Assembly: GCF_021083185.1 (NCBI RefSeq)
Contig: NZ_JAIGQB010000005.1
Location: forward strand, 186,001-250,000
DNA: 64,000 bases
Reading direction: 5' to 3'
DNA from: Nocardioides furvisabuli
GTDB taxonomy: Bacteria; Actinomycetota; Actinomycetes; Propionibacteriales; Nocardioidaceae
Shown: positions 29,634 to 40,200 of the stretch, piece by piece
How positions within the stretch are numbered: position 1 is the first letter of the stretch
Layout: each line of letters begins with the position of its first letter
Notes under the pieces: model-generated
Told to the model about the DNA's origin: nothing
Database searches by the model: none
The model's input: the letters and a program-made list of their open reading frames with translations, nothing else
Program-made: the position numbers and the translations under genes

Positions 29634-30359
29634 GTGATCGACGCGGCCCTCGACCTCTTCCTCGGCAGCCGGTGCGTGGGGTGCGACGTGCCGGGTCGGA
29701 TGCTGTGCCACGACTGCCGCGGCGCGCTGTCACGCCGTGCTGCACCGGCGTGGCCCTCCCCGGTCCCCGACGGACTGGTGACCCCGTGGGCGACGGAGGT
29801 CTACGACGGCTCGGTCCGGGCACTGGTCGTGGGTCACAAGGACCGTGGCCAGTGGTCCCACCGCCGGGTGCTGGGGGGCCTGCTGGCCATCTCGGTGCGG
29901 GCCGCGGCAGCGGACCTCGACCCGGCGGTGCCGCTGGTGCTCGTGCCGGTGCCGTCACGCCCCGGCGCCGGCCGGCAGCGCGGCTACGAGGCCACCGCCG
30001 CCCTGGTCCGCCGGGCCGCGAGGGTGCTGCGTCCGGAGCGGGAGGTGGTGGTCGCGTCGCTGGTCGTGTCGCGCGGAGCCGCCGACCAGGCCGGCCTGGA
30101 CGCGCGCGGTCGCGCCGTGAACGTGGACGGCTCGATGCACTGCCCGACGGCCGCGCTGGCCCGCCTCGCCCGGCGCTGCGGCACGGCGTACGTCGTCGTG
30201 TGCGACGACGTGGTGACCACCGGCGCCACCGCTCGCGAGGCGCAGCGCGCGCTGGAGGCGGTCGGGGTGGCGCCCGTCGCCGTCGCCGCGGTGGCGGCCA
30301 CCCGGCGTACTGCCCGACAGGTGGCCCCCACAGTTGGCCCGGGGCCCGCGAGGGGCTAG
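29634..30359 (+). CDS. ComF-like amidophosphoribosyltransferase family protein
   Basis: A 241-residue protein with an N-terminal zinc-knuckle region (CVGCDVPGRMLCHDC, two CxxC pairs) and a phosphoribosyltransferase domain, with the PRPP-binding loop VVVCDDVVTTGATARE near the end and the VPVPSRPGAGRQRGYE motif in the middle. ComF proteins are needed for DNA uptake in competent bacteria; in actinobacteria the role is unclear. GTG 29634 is preferred over TTG 29598 because the family begins a few residues before the Cys motif. It lies between lpqB and the hpf leader as in relatives. Its TAG stop forms part of the next promoter. Confidence 0.85.
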   Translation: MIDAALDLFLGSRCVGCDVPGRMLCHDCRGALSRRAAPAWPSPVPDGLVTPWATEVYDGSVRALVVGHKDRGQWSHRRVLGGLLAISVRAAAADLDPAVPLVLVPVPSRPGAGRQRGYEATAALVRRAARVLRPEREVVVASLVVSRGAADQAGLDARGRAVNVDGSMHCPTAALARLARRCGTAYVVVCDDVVTTGATAREAQRALEAVGVAPVAVAAVAATRRTARQVAPTVGPGPARG

Positions 30360-30362
30360 CGT
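30334..30362 (+). promoter_or_regulatory. Promoter of the hpf leader RNA (TTGGCC-N17-TAGCGT)
   Basis: A -35-like TTGGCC (30334-30339) and a -10 TAGCGT (30357-30362) are 17 bases apart. The predicted transcript would begin near 30369 and carry a leader of nearly 390 bases before hpf. Confidence 0.5.
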
Positions 30363-30368
30363 CTTGTC

Positions 30369-30757
30369 ATGGAGTCCGCCTGGGTCCGTGGTTGCGTCAC
30401 GGAGAGGGCTGTGCGCTGCACCGTCAGGTGCGTCGGGCGGTCCGTCCCGTGGCAAGCCGATGCCAGTCGCAGGCGAAACGGTCCACGTAAGTCCCCGGGT
30501 CGCGCGCTGTCCTGCAGCGCGATGCCCGTCGGACGATCACGGTGCGGCTTAGAAGTAAGTCCTGCCTCGTCCCCGGCACCAGATGTGCCGGACGGCGGGA
30601 GAAGGCCAGTAGTGGCGGAGAAGCTGCGAACGCCTCAGCAGGCGATTGTGGGGTCGAAGACCAGGTCGGCCGGGCGGACTCCTTCCCACCCTGCCCCGGC
30701 GGTTTCCGCCGCGGCCCATGGAAGGGTGCGGTCCGCTCGCTAGTTGAGGAGGTTCAC
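30369..30757 (+). ncRNA. Candidate raiA-type structured RNA upstream of hpf
   Basis: A gap of about 390 bases lies between the comF-like gene and hpf, far longer than its neighbours. It holds several perfect hairpins: CGCGCTG/CAGCGCG (30503-30509 with 30515-30521), CCGGCAC/GTGCCGG (30573-30579 with 30585-30591) and CGGCGG/CCGCCG (30697-30702 with 30706-30711). The word GTAAGTCC occurs twice (30487-30494 and 30555-30562). A known non-coding RNA class, the raiA motif, sits upstream of raiA/hpf genes in Firmicutes and Actinobacteria; position and size fit, but the match to its consensus was not computed. A frame from ATG 30369 (124 codons) has no protein-like features. Confidence 0.55.
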
Positions 30758-31390
30758 ATGGAGGTTGTGGTCACGGGACGGCACTGCGAGGTGTCCGACC
30801 GGTTCCGCGAGCACGTGTCCGAGAAGCTCACCCGTCTGGAGAAGCATGATCACCGGATCATGCGGGTCCAGGTGGAGGTGGAGCTCGAGAAGAACCCCCG
30901 GCAGCACGACCGCGCCACCAGGGTCGAGCTCACGGCGTTCTCCAAGGGCCCGGTGATCCGTGCCGAGGCGGCGGCCGAGGACAAGATGGGGGCCCTCGAC
31001 CTGGCCCTCGACAAGATGCAGGCGCAGATGCGCCGCGCCGCCGACCGGCGACGCGTGCACAAGGGACGCAACGACCACGTGTCGGTCGGCGAGGCGCTCG
31101 CCGGCATGGCCACGGTGGAGGACTCGGAGGCCGAGGACGAGGACACGGTCGTCGAGCACAAGGTCGGACCGATCACCGTGACGGGGGACGGACCGCTGGT
31201 GGTGCGCGAGAAGTCGCACCACGCCGCCCCCATGACGCTGGACCAGGCGCTCTACGAGATGGAGCTGGTCGGGCACGACTTCTACCTCTACGTCGACAAG
31301 GAGAGCGAGCGCCCGTCGGTGGTCTACCGGCGGCGCGGCTACGACTACGGCGTGATCTCCCTGGACGTCGACGGTCAGATCGCGGGCTGA
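30758..31390 (+). CDS. hpf: Long ribosome hibernation promoting factor
   Basis: This 210-residue long-form HPF dimerises 70S ribosomes into inactive 100S particles under stress. The N-terminal RaiA domain (about 1-105) begins MEVVVTGRHCEVSDRFREHV and includes KLTRLEKHDHRI. An acidic linker (VEDSEAEDEDTVVEH) follows, and the C-terminal dimerisation domain carries PMTLDQALYEMELVGHDFY and VVYRRRGYDYGVI. GAGGAGG lies 6 bases before ATG 30758. The long structured leader suggests RNA-level regulation. Confidence 0.95.
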   Translation: MEVVVTGRHCEVSDRFREHVSEKLTRLEKHDHRIMRVQVEVELEKNPRQHDRATRVELTAFSKGPVIRAEAAAEDKMGALDLALDKMQAQMRRAADRRRVHKGRNDHVSVGEALAGMATVEDSEAEDEDTVVEHKVGPITVTGDGPLVVREKSHHAAPMTLDQALYEMELVGHDFYLYVDKESERPSVVYRRRGYDYGVISLDVDGQIAG

Positions 31391-31439
31391 CACCGCGCTG
31401 CGCCACCGCCCGGTCACGCGCGCATGACATGATGCGCGC

Positions 31440-32114
31440 GTGACCGAGGCTCAAGGCAGTGAACCCGTCCGCGTGCTGGTGGTCGACGACCAGGAGCTCT
31501 TCCGTCGAGGCCTGATCATGCTGCTGAGCAGCGACAGCGACATCGAGGTCGTGGGCGAGGCCGCCGACGGCGTCACCGCGACCGACCTCGCGGTCACCAC
31601 CGCCCCGGACGTGATCCTGCTCGACGTCCGCATGCCGCGCCGCACCGGCGTCGAGGCCTGCCGCGCGATCAAGGAGGCCGTGCCCTCGGCCAAGATCATC
31701 ATGCTGACCGTCTCCGACGAGGAGGCCGACCTCTACGAGTCGGTGAAGAACGGTGCGTCGGGCTACCTGCTCAAGGACTCCTCCATCGAGGAGGTCGCCC
31801 AGGCCGTCCGCGTGGTCAACGAGGGCCAGTCGCTCATCAGCCCGTCGATGGCGGTCAAGCTGATCGACGAGTTCAAGCAGATGTCGAAGCCCGAGCGCGA
31901 GCAGGGCCCGGCCCTGAAGCTGACCGAGCGCGAGCTCGAGGTGCTGCGGCTGGTGGCCAAGGGCCTCAACAACCGCGAGGTCGCCAAGGAGCTCTTCATC
32001 TCCGAGAACACGGTGAAGAACCACGTGCGCAACATCCTCGAGAAGCTCCAGCTCCACTCCCGCATGGAGGCCGTCATGTACGCCATGCGCGAGAAGTTGT
32101 TGGACCTCCCCTGA
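31440..32114 (+). CDS. NarL/FixJ-type response regulator (orphan)
   Basis: A 224-residue two-domain regulator. The receiver domain has [14 protein letters not shown], the phospho-acceptor Asp in [13 protein letters not shown] and Lys in GYLLKDSS. The LuxR-type helix-turn-helix shows [22 protein letters not shown] and [16 protein letters not shown], split here by position. No histidine kinase lies beside it; relatives also carry an orphan regulator at this place between hpf and secA. GTG 31440 is preceded by CATGAT at 6 bases, suggesting a leaderless transcript. Signal and targets unknown. Confidence 0.9.
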   Translation: MTEAQGSEPVRVLVVDDQELFRRGLIMLLSSDSDIEVVGEAADGVTATDLAVTTAPDVILLDVRMPRRTGVEACRAIKEAVPSAKIIMLTVSDEEADLYESVKNGASGYLLKDSSIEEVAQAVRVVNEGQSLISPSMAVKLIDEFKQMSKPEREQGPALKLTERELEVLRLVAKGLNNREVAKELFISENTVKNHVRNILEKLQLHSRMEAVMYAMREKLLDLP

Positions 32115-32121
32115 GCTCGGC

Positions 32122-33351
32122 GTGGAGTCGCTGACCCGCCTCCAGGCCCGCCGCATCGCCCTCGCGGCGCAGGGTTTCACCGACCGGTCCCACGCGACCC
32201 CGACCACGCGCACCTTCGACCGCACCCTGCAGCGCACGGGCGTCCTCCAGGTCGACTCGGTCAACGTGCTCCAGCGCGCCCACTACATGCCCCTCTACTC
32301 GCGGATGGGCCCCTACGACACCGGCCTGCTCACGCGCGCCGCCGAGCGCCGGCCGCGACGCGTCGTGGAGTACTGGGCGCACGTCCAGGCGCTGATGCCG
32401 GTCGACCTGTGGCCGCTGATGCGCCACCGGATGGAGGCCTACCGCTCCGAGCGCGGCAAGTGGGGCTTCACCGCCGATGCCGCGCTCGAGCCGCGCGTGC
32501 TGGCGGCCGTGCGCGACCGCGGGCCCGTCACCGCGCGGGACCTCGAGGAGGAGTTCAGCACCGGTCCGCGCACCAAGGAGCACTGGGGCTGGAACTGGTC
32601 GGAGTCGCGCAAGGTGCTCGACTACCTCTACCTCGTCGGCGACGTCGCGATCGCCGGGCGCTCCAGCCAGTTCGAGGTGCTCTACGACCTGCCCGAGCGG
32701 GTGTTGCCGGCTGCGGTCCTCGACGCCCCCACGCCCGCGCCGCAGGACGCGGTCACCGAGCTCGTACGCCGTGCTGCGCGGTCCCACGGCGTGGCGAGCG
32801 CGCAGTGCCTGGCCGACTACTACCGCCTGCGACTCCAGACCGCGCCCGGCGCGCCGAGCGTGCGCGTCGCGCTCGAGCAGCTCGTGGAGGCGCGCGAGCT
32901 GGAGCCCGTGTCGGTCCAGGGGTGGAAGCGTCCGGCGTACCTCCACCGCGACGCGCGCCTGCCGCGGCGCGTGAGTGCCCGGACGCTGCTGAGCCCCTTC
33001 GACCCGCTCGTGTGGGAGCGGGCGCGCACCCAGGCGCTGTTCGACTTCGCCTACCGCATCGAGATCTACGTCCCGGCCGCGAAGCGGGTCCACGGCTACT
33101 ACGTCCTGCCGTTCCTGCTCGGCGACCGGCTGGTGGCGCGCGTCGACCTCAAGGCCGACCGGTCCGCCGGCGTGCTGCTGGTGCCGGCGGCGTACGCCGA
33201 GGAGGCAGCGCCGTCGGGGACGGCCGAGGAGCTGGCCGCCGAGCTGCGCCGCCTGGCGGGCTGGCTCGGCCTGGACGACGTCGCGGTGGGCGGTCGTGGC
33301 GACCTCGCGGGCGAGCTGGCGCACGCGATGCACCGCTCGTGGGAGCGGTAG
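32122..33351 (+). CDS. Winged-helix DNA glycosylase of the AlkZ/YcaQ family (HTH_42)
   Basis: A 409-residue protein built of repeated winged-helix modules, the family that unhooks DNA interstrand crosslinks or alkylated bases. The motif VLQVDSVNVLQRAHYMPL carries Gln-x-Asp (QVD), the catalytic pattern of the YcaQ/AlkX branch rather than QxQ of AlkZ. YWAHVQALMP, GWNWSESRKVLDYLYLVGDV and LLSPFDPLVWER are other family segments. It is placed 7 bases after the response regulator gene and 15 bases before secA. GTG 32122 is the first start after the upstream stop. A repair role is inferred from family knowledge. Confidence 0.85.
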   Translation: MESLTRLQARRIALAAQGFTDRSHATPTTRTFDRTLQRTGVLQVDSVNVLQRAHYMPLYSRMGPYDTGLLTRAAERRPRRVVEYWAHVQALMPVDLWPLMRHRMEAYRSERGKWGFTADAALEPRVLAAVRDRGPVTARDLEEEFSTGPRTKEHWGWNWSESRKVLDYLYLVGDVAIAGRSSQFEVLYDLPERVLPAAVLDAPTPAPQDAVTELVRRAARSHGVASAQCLADYYRLRLQTAPGAPSVRVALEQLVEARELEPVSVQGWKRPAYLHRDARLPRRVSARTLLSPFDPLVWERARTQALFDFAYRIEIYVPAAKRVHGYYVLPFLLGDRLVARVDLKADRSAGVLLVPAAYAEEAAPSGTAEELAAELRRLAGWLGLDDVAVGGRGDLAGELAHAMHRSWER

Positions 33352-33352
33352 G

Positions 33353-33358
33353 TACAGT
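33353..33358 (+). promoter_or_regulatory. -10 box (TACAGT) of secA
   Basis: TACAGT lies 8 bases before GTG 33367 and immediately after the stop of the upstream gene, consistent with a leaderless secA transcript. Confidence 0.5.
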
Positions 33359-33366
33359 TACCACTC

Positions 33367-36210
<2,844 letters not shown>

Positions 36211-36214
36211 GGGA

Positions 36215-36245
36215 CGATCGCCCGGGGTTCAGCCCCAGGCGATCG
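36215..36245. terminator. Bidirectional terminator hairpin between secA and the convergent gene
   Basis: CGATCGCC (36215-36222) pairs with GGCGATCG (36238-36245), and GGGG (36224-36227) with CCCC (36233-36236), with one C-A mismatch and a 5-base loop. The stem spans 12 pairs and overlaps the stop of the minus-strand gene. Confidence 0.65.
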
Positions 36246-36762
36246 CCACGCACTGCCATCGGTCCCGCCTGACCTCGAAGCGGGCGGCGACCGCGCGCGA
36301 GCGGCGGCCGTAGCGCACGTGTGCGCTGGCCTCCACCGCGTCGTCGCGGATCAGGGCGGTGCGCACGCCGACGACCACCGGACGTGCCGGGTGGGGCCTG
36401 CTGGTTCGTCCCGGCGTGGTGCCGGCGGCCTCGGCGACCGTCCGGGCGCGCGCCGACAGGTCCTCGTAGACCTCCGGCGCGGTGTGCCGCAGCACCTGGC
36501 TGACCGGACGGTCCCCGGAGGCGATCTCCACGAGCGCCTGGAGGTAACGGCCGACGAAGGCGTCGATGTGGCTGCGCTCGGCGCGAGCGAGCGCGACCAG
36601 GTCGGAGGAGCGGGCGCTGCGCAGGCGCGGGCGCGGGGGAGCGGTGCGCGGCGTGAGGTCCAGCGCGAGGGCGCCCTGCACGCTCGCGGGGGCGCCCGGG
36701 GCGCGTGCCGCCGGCCGGAGGTGGATGACCTCGGCGTGGGAGGGGTCCGGTGTGCTCATCAT
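36229..36762 (-). CDS. Rv3235-family protein (DUF6459 type)
   Basis: A 177-residue actinobacterial protein. After a disordered, Ala/Pro-rich N-terminus the conserved domain runs from LVALARAERSHIDAFVGRYL to the end, with the features ALVEIASGDRPVSQVLRHT and a last strand pair RFEVRRDRWQCVAIAWG. The family is found close to secA in M. tuberculosis (Rv3235); its role is unknown. The fold resembles an NTF2-like cone in its strand pattern, which is only an impression. ATG 36762 overlaps the stop of the LysM gene (ATGA), so both are in one operon. ATG 36759 is an alternative start. Confidence 0.78.
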   Translation of the reverse strand: MMSTPDPSHAEVIHLRPAARAPGAPASVQGALALDLTPRTAPPRPRLRSARSSDLVALARAERSHIDAFVGRYLQALVEIASGDRPVSQVLRHTAPEVYEDLSARARTVAEAAGTTPGRTSRPHPARPVVVGVRTALIRDDAVEASAHVRYGRRSRAVAARFEVRRDRWQCVAIAWG

Positions 36763-37463
36763 CGATTTCCGTTCTTCGGTGCCCGCGGCTGACGCCGGTC
36801 GGGGTGGGGGCCGGGCAGGCGCAGCGCCTGGCCGGGGAGGATCAGGTCGGGGTCGTCGCCGACGACGTCGCGGTTGGCCTGCCAGATCGCGTGCCAGCGC
36901 TCGGGCACGGAGCTGGCAGCTCCGGGCGCGGGGTGGGAGTCGGCGATCGACCACAGGGAGTCGCCGCGCCGCACGACGTAGGTCCACCCGGCAGCGGCCG
37001 GGCCGGGGTGGGCGGCGGGCCGCGCCTCGGTCCGGGGCGTCGCCTCGGCCTCCGGTGCGACGGCGCGCTCCGGCATGGGGAGCCCGGCGAGCAGCGTGGC
37101 TCCGTCCCCGTCTCCCTCTCCGTCGGCAGCCAGGGCGGGGGTGCCGCTGCCGGCCACCACGGCCACTCCGCACGCCAGCAGGACCAGCCGCCTGGTGGCG
37201 CCGCGCGGAGCAGCGGGGCGCCCGGTGCCGACGAGGACCTCGGCGACCGTGGCGGTGGTGATCGCCCACAGCCAGGCGAACGACACCGCCAGCCCGGTCG
37301 CGCACACCGCGACCAGCAGCTCGACCTCGGTGCCCGGACGTCCTCCCCGGTCGGCGACGGTCCGCCAGGCGCCGGGAGCCGCCGTGGCCGAGGCGAGCGC
37401 CACGGCGCTCACCGCCAGCCAGACGGCGACCGGTCGTGCGGCGCGATCTGTCCCCCGAGACAT
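36759..37463 (-). CDS. LysM-domain membrane protein
   Basis: A 234-residue protein with three hydrophobic segments near the N-terminus (VAVWLAVSAVALASATAA, LLVAVCATGLAVSFAWLW, LVLLACGVAVVAGSG), a Pro/Ala/Glu-rich stretch and one C-terminal LysM domain (YVVRRGDSLWSIAD ... ANRDVVGDDPDLILPGQALRLP), which binds peptidoglycan. The spacing inside the LysM is slightly long because of the insert HPAPGAASS. The start ATG 37463 has GAAAGG 7 bases upstream; a longer frame starts at 37496 without a ribosome site. A consensus-like promoter lies at 37495-37523. Confidence 0.82.
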   Translation of the reverse strand: MSRGTDRAARPVAVWLAVSAVALASATAAPGAWRTVADRGGRPGTEVELLVAVCATGLAVSFAWLWAITTATVAEVLVGTGRPAAPRGATRRLVLLACGVAVVAGSGTPALAADGEGDGDGATLLAGLPMPERAVAPEAEATPRTEARPAAHPGPAAAGWTYVVRRGDSLWSIADSHPAPGAASSVPERWHAIWQANRDVVGDDPDLILPGQALRLPGPHPDRRQPRAPKNGNR

Positions 37464-37494
37464 CGCGAACCTTTCGTTTGCGTGTGTTTGCCTC

Positions 37495-37523
37495 ATTCAA
37501 TGAAGGTTTGTGCCGCTTGTCAA
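37495..37523 (-). promoter_or_regulatory. Promoter of the LysM/Rv3235-family operon (TTGACA-N17-TTGAAT)
   Basis: On the minus strand TTGACA (37523-37518) and TTGAAT (37500-37495) are 17 bases apart, a near-consensus housekeeping promoter. The surrounding 70 bases carry several AAGGTTT/AACCTTT words in both orientations, which could serve as a regulator site. Confidence 0.6.
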
Positions 37524-37552
37524 AGGTTTCTCCACAGTCATCGTCGACGCCC

Positions 37553-37558
37553 TAGGCT
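37553..37558 (+). promoter_or_regulatory. -10 box (TAGGCT) of the gene at 37565
   Basis: TAGGCT lies 6 bases before ATG 37565 and supports that start as leaderless. Confidence 0.5.
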
Positions 37559-37564
37559 CAGGGC

Positions 37565-38101
37565 ATGTCCTGGGAGCACGACCTGTTCGCCCTGCTCGAC
37601 GACCTCGAGGGGCAGGCCGCCGCTGCCTGGGAGGCCGACCGGGAGGCTGAGCTCGCCGACCGGGCCCGCACCGAGTACGGCGCCGTCACGTTCGCCAGCC
37701 GGCTCATGGCCTCCCGCGGCCACGACGTGGCGCTCGACCTGCCGCACGTCGGTCGGGTCGAGGGACGGTTGGCGCGCGTGGGGGAGGAGTGGTGCCTGCT
37801 CAGCGGGACGCGGCAGGACTGGATCGTCCCGTTCCGGGCGGTGAGTGCGGTGCACGGGGCCAGCGAGCGCTCGGTGCCCGAGGTCGCCTGGTCGCCCATC
37901 GACCGGCTGGGACTGCGGGCCGCGCTACGTCGTCTCGCCGACGCAGGAGCCCGGTGCCTGCTGCACCTGGCTGACGGCACCCGTCATGAGGCGTACGTCC
38001 ACCGGGTCGGCGCCGACTTCCTCGAGGCCCGGGAGCCGGCCGGGAGCGAGCTGCTGGTGCCCTACGCCGGGCTGGTCGCCGTGCAGAGCCGCGAGGACTA
38101 G
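37565..38101 (+). CDS. Uncharacterised actinobacterial protein
   Basis: A 178-residue cytoplasmic protein not assigned to a named family. The N-terminal third is helical and acidic (HDLFALLDDLEGQAAAAW). The middle and end look like two small five-stranded barrels: VALDLPHVGRVEGRLARVG with WCLLSGTRQDWIVPFRAV, then ARCLLHLADGTRHEAYVHRVGADFLE with LLVPYAGLVAVQS. The repeated glycine-turn pattern is reminiscent of Sm-like or PRC-type beta folds, but that is only a visual comparison. It is preceded by a leaderless-type -10 and is convergent with tatB. Confidence 0.7.
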   Translation: MSWEHDLFALLDDLEGQAAAAWEADREAELADRARTEYGAVTFASRLMASRGHDVALDLPHVGRVEGRLARVGEEWCLLSGTRQDWIVPFRAVSAVHGASERSVPEVAWSPIDRLGLRAALRRLADAGARCLLHLADGTRHEAYVHRVGADFLEAREPAGSELLVPYAGLVAVQSRED

Positions 38102-38118
38102 CTGCTCACAAGCGGGGA

Positions 38119-38448
38119 TCAGGTGGCCTCGACGTCGTACGGCGGGACCTGCCCCTGGGGCAACGAGTCCCTGGCCTTCTCCTTCGCGGCCTCGCGGTCG
38201 ACCTCGGCCATCGCCTCGGTGAGGTGCTTGCGCACGATCGAGCGCGGGTCGAGGTCGCGCAGCTGGAGGTCGGAGTACTCCGGGCCCAGCTCGTTGCGCA
38301 GCTCGTCGCGCGCGTTGTGGGCCAGCCCGCGGGCGCGGTGAAGGAGCTGGGCGGCCTGCCGGGCGAGGTCGGGCAGGCGGTCGGGACCCAGCACGACGAC
38401 CGCCACGAGGGCGATCACGGCCAGCTCGAGGAGCCCCACGTCGAACAT
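38119..38448 (-). CDS. tatB: Sec-independent protein translocase subunit TatB
   Basis: A 109-residue Tat component. It begins MFDVGLLELAVIALVAVVVLG, described here in two parts: a short N-out segment with the conserved Glu, then the transmembrane helix (about 5-20). The hinge GPDRLPDLAR and a long amphipathic helix (AAQLLHRARGLAHNARDELRNEL, split by position) follow. The hinge and the length over 100 residues favour TatB over TatA. TatB recognises folded precursors with twin-arginine signals together with TatC, which is not in the window. The order tatB-mrp matches M. tuberculosis Rv1224-Rv1229c broadly. Confidence 0.88.
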   Translation of the reverse strand: MFDVGLLELAVIALVAVVVLGPDRLPDLARQAAQLLHRARGLAHNARDELRNELGPEYSDLQLRDLDPRSIVRKHLTEAMAEVDREAAKEKARDSLPQGQVPPYDVEAT

Positions 38449-38465
38449 GGGTCAGAACCTACTGG

Positions 38466-39626
38466 TCAGAACCTGTTGGAGGGGGTCAGGCCGAGCTGGA
38501 GGCCGGCGAGTCCTCGCCCGCGGCCCGACAGCGTCGTGGCGACCCGGGTGAGCTCGCGGGCCGCGGGGGCCGTGGGGTCGGCCTCCACGATCGGCTTGCC
38601 GACGTCGCCGCCCTCGCGCAGCGAGATGTCCAGCGGGATCCGGGCCAGCACCGGCACGTCGTAGCCGAAGCGCTCCGAGAGCGTCGCCGCGACCCGGTCG
38701 CCGCCGCCGCTGCCGAACACCTCGAGGCGGTGGTCGTCCTCGGCCGGGCAGTGCGGGCAGGGGAGGTAGCTCATGTTCTCCACGACGCCGACGACACGCT
38801 GGTGCATCATCGAGGCCATCGTGCCGGCGCGCTCGGCGACCTCGGCGGCCGCCTCCTGCGGCGTCGTGACCACGACGACCTCGGCGCTCGGCAGGTGCTG
38901 GCCCAGCGAGATCGCCACGTCGCCGGTGCCCGGGGGCAGGTCGAGCAGGAGGGCGTCGAGGTCGCCCCAGTAGACGTCGGCGAGCATCTGCACGAGCGCC
39001 CGGTCGAGCATCGGCCCGCGCCAGGCGACGACCTGGTCGCGGCGCGGCTTGAGCATGCCGATGGAGATGACCGAGACGCCGCTGGGTGTGGGGACGGGCA
39101 TGATCAGGTCGTCGACCTGGGTCGGGCGGGCGTCGGCGATGCCGAGCATGGCGGGCACGGAGTGGCCGTAGATGTCGGCGTCGACGATGCCGACGCGCAG
39201 GCCCTGCGCGGCGAGCGCGAGGGCGAGGTTGACCGTGACCGACGACTTGCCGACACCGCCCTTGCCGCTGGCGATGGCGTAGACCTTGGTGAGCGACCCG
39301 GCCTGGGCGAAGGGGATCTCGCGCTGGGCGCGGCCGTCGCTGAGGATCTCCTTGAGCCCGGCGCGCTGCTCGGCGGTCATCACGCCGAGGGTGAGGTCGA
39401 CGGAGGTGACGCCGGCGACGCCGGAGACGGCCGCGGTGACGTCGCGGTTGATCGTGTCCTTGAGCGGGCACCCGGCGACGGTGAGCAGCACGTGGACCGC
39501 CACGGAGCCGTCCTCGGCGACCTCGACCGTGTCCACCATCCCCAGGTCGGTGATCGGCCGCTTGATCTCCGGGTCGTTGACGGTCGCCAGTGCGTCCATC
39601 ACCTGCTGCTGCGTGGGGGTGCTCAT
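38466..39626 (-). CDS. Mrp/ApbC-type iron-sulfur cluster carrier ATPase
   Basis: A 386-residue P-loop protein that binds and passes on Fe-S clusters. The N-terminal MIP18/DUF59 domain (1-90) shows NDPEIKRPITDLGMV and AGCPLKDTI. The deviant Walker A is IASGKGGVGKSSVTVNLA, followed by VGIVDADIYGHSVP and LLDLPPGTGDVA, and the cluster-binding CxxC is PCPHCP. ATG 39626 is chosen because TAGACT lies 8 bases upstream on the minus strand (39635-39640). The gene is 17 bases upstream of tatB and may be co-transcribed with it. Confidence 0.93.
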   Translation of the reverse strand: MSTPTQQQVMDALATVNDPEIKRPITDLGMVDTVEVAEDGSVAVHVLLTVAGCPLKDTINRDVTAAVSGVAGVTSVDLTLGVMTAEQRAGLKEILSDGRAQREIPFAQAGSLTKVYAIASGKGGVGKSSVTVNLALALAAQGLRVGIVDADIYGHSVPAMLGIADARPTQVDDLIMPVPTPSGVSVISIGMLKPRRDQVVAWRGPMLDRALVQMLADVYWGDLDALLLDLPPGTGDVAISLGQHLPSAEVVVVTTPQEAAAEVAERAGTMASMMHQRVVGVVENMSYLPCPHCPAEDDHRLEVFGSGGGDRVAATLSERFGYDVPVLARIPLDISLREGGDVGKPIVEADPTAPAARELTRVATTLSGRGRGLAGLQLGLTPSNRF

Positions 39627-39634
39627 GATGCCGA

Positions 39635-39640
39635 AGTCTA
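39635..39640 (-). promoter_or_regulatory. -10 box (TAGACT) of the mrp-like gene
   Basis: On the minus strand TAGACT is followed by 8 bases and ATG 39626, so the transcript is probably leaderless. Confidence 0.45.
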
Positions 39641-39657
39641 CGAGCCGCCCCGCGACC

Positions 39658-40200
39658 TCACTGTCCCGGCCGCTGCACCCGGTCCGGGGGAGCCTGTGCG
39701 TTGTCGTCCGGACCGCGCGTCGAGAGGTCCTCGATGTCACCGAGCAGGCCGCGCAGCTCGGAGCGGAGGAAGTCGCGGGTGGCCACCTCGCCGACCGCCA
39801 TCCGCAGCGAGGCGACCTCGCGGGCCAGGAACTCCATGTCGGCGTGGGCGCGGGCGTTGGCCTGCCGGTCCTGCTCGGCGATCACCTTGTCGCGCTGCTC
39901 CTGGCGGTTCTGCGCGAGCAGGATCAGGGGTGCTGCGTACGACGCCTGCAGGCTGAGCATGAGGGTGAGGAAGATGAAGGGGAACTCGTCGAAGCGCAGG
40001 TCGGCCGGCGCCAGGGTGTTCCAGGCCATCCAGACGATGACGAAGAGCGTCATGTACATCAGGAACCGCGCGGTCCCCATGAAGCGGGCGAACTGCTCGG
40101 CGAACGAGCCGAAGGCGTCGGAGTCGTAGGAGGGGCGGCGCACGAGGTGGCGTCGGGTCTCGCGCGGGGTGTCGAGCCGGGTGCGGCGGTTGTCGCTCAT
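39658..40200 (-). CDS. DUF1003 membrane protein
   Basis: A 180-residue protein with two transmembrane helices (about 44-63, FLMYMTLFVIVWMAWNTL, and about 75-98, FPFIFLTLMLSLQASYAAPL) separated by a short loop, the standard DUF1003 arrangement. The cytoplasmic C-terminus is a coiled-coil-like helix (NRQEQRDKVIAEQDRQANAR). Function unknown. It overlaps the upstream MgtE-N/CBS gene by 4 bases (ATGA), and the two genes are paired in many actinobacteria, so they probably form one membrane-associated complex. This last step is inference. Confidence 0.87.
   Translation of the reverse strand: MSDNRRTRLDTPRETRRHLVRRPSYDSDAFGSFAEQFARFMGTARFLMYMTLFVIVWMAWNTLAPADLRFDEFPFIFLTLMLSLQASYAAPLILLAQNRQEQRDKVIAEQDRQANARAHADMEFLAREVASLRMAVGEVATRDFLRSELRGLLGDIEDLSTRGPDDNAQAPPDRVQRPGQ

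Noticed and set aside
30369..30743. 124-codon frame starting at an ATG just after the hpf leader promoter
   Set aside because: Spacing to TAGCGT would suit a leaderless start, but the translation is Arg/Ser/Pro-rich with no family pattern, and the DNA is full of perfect hairpins. A structured RNA explains it better.
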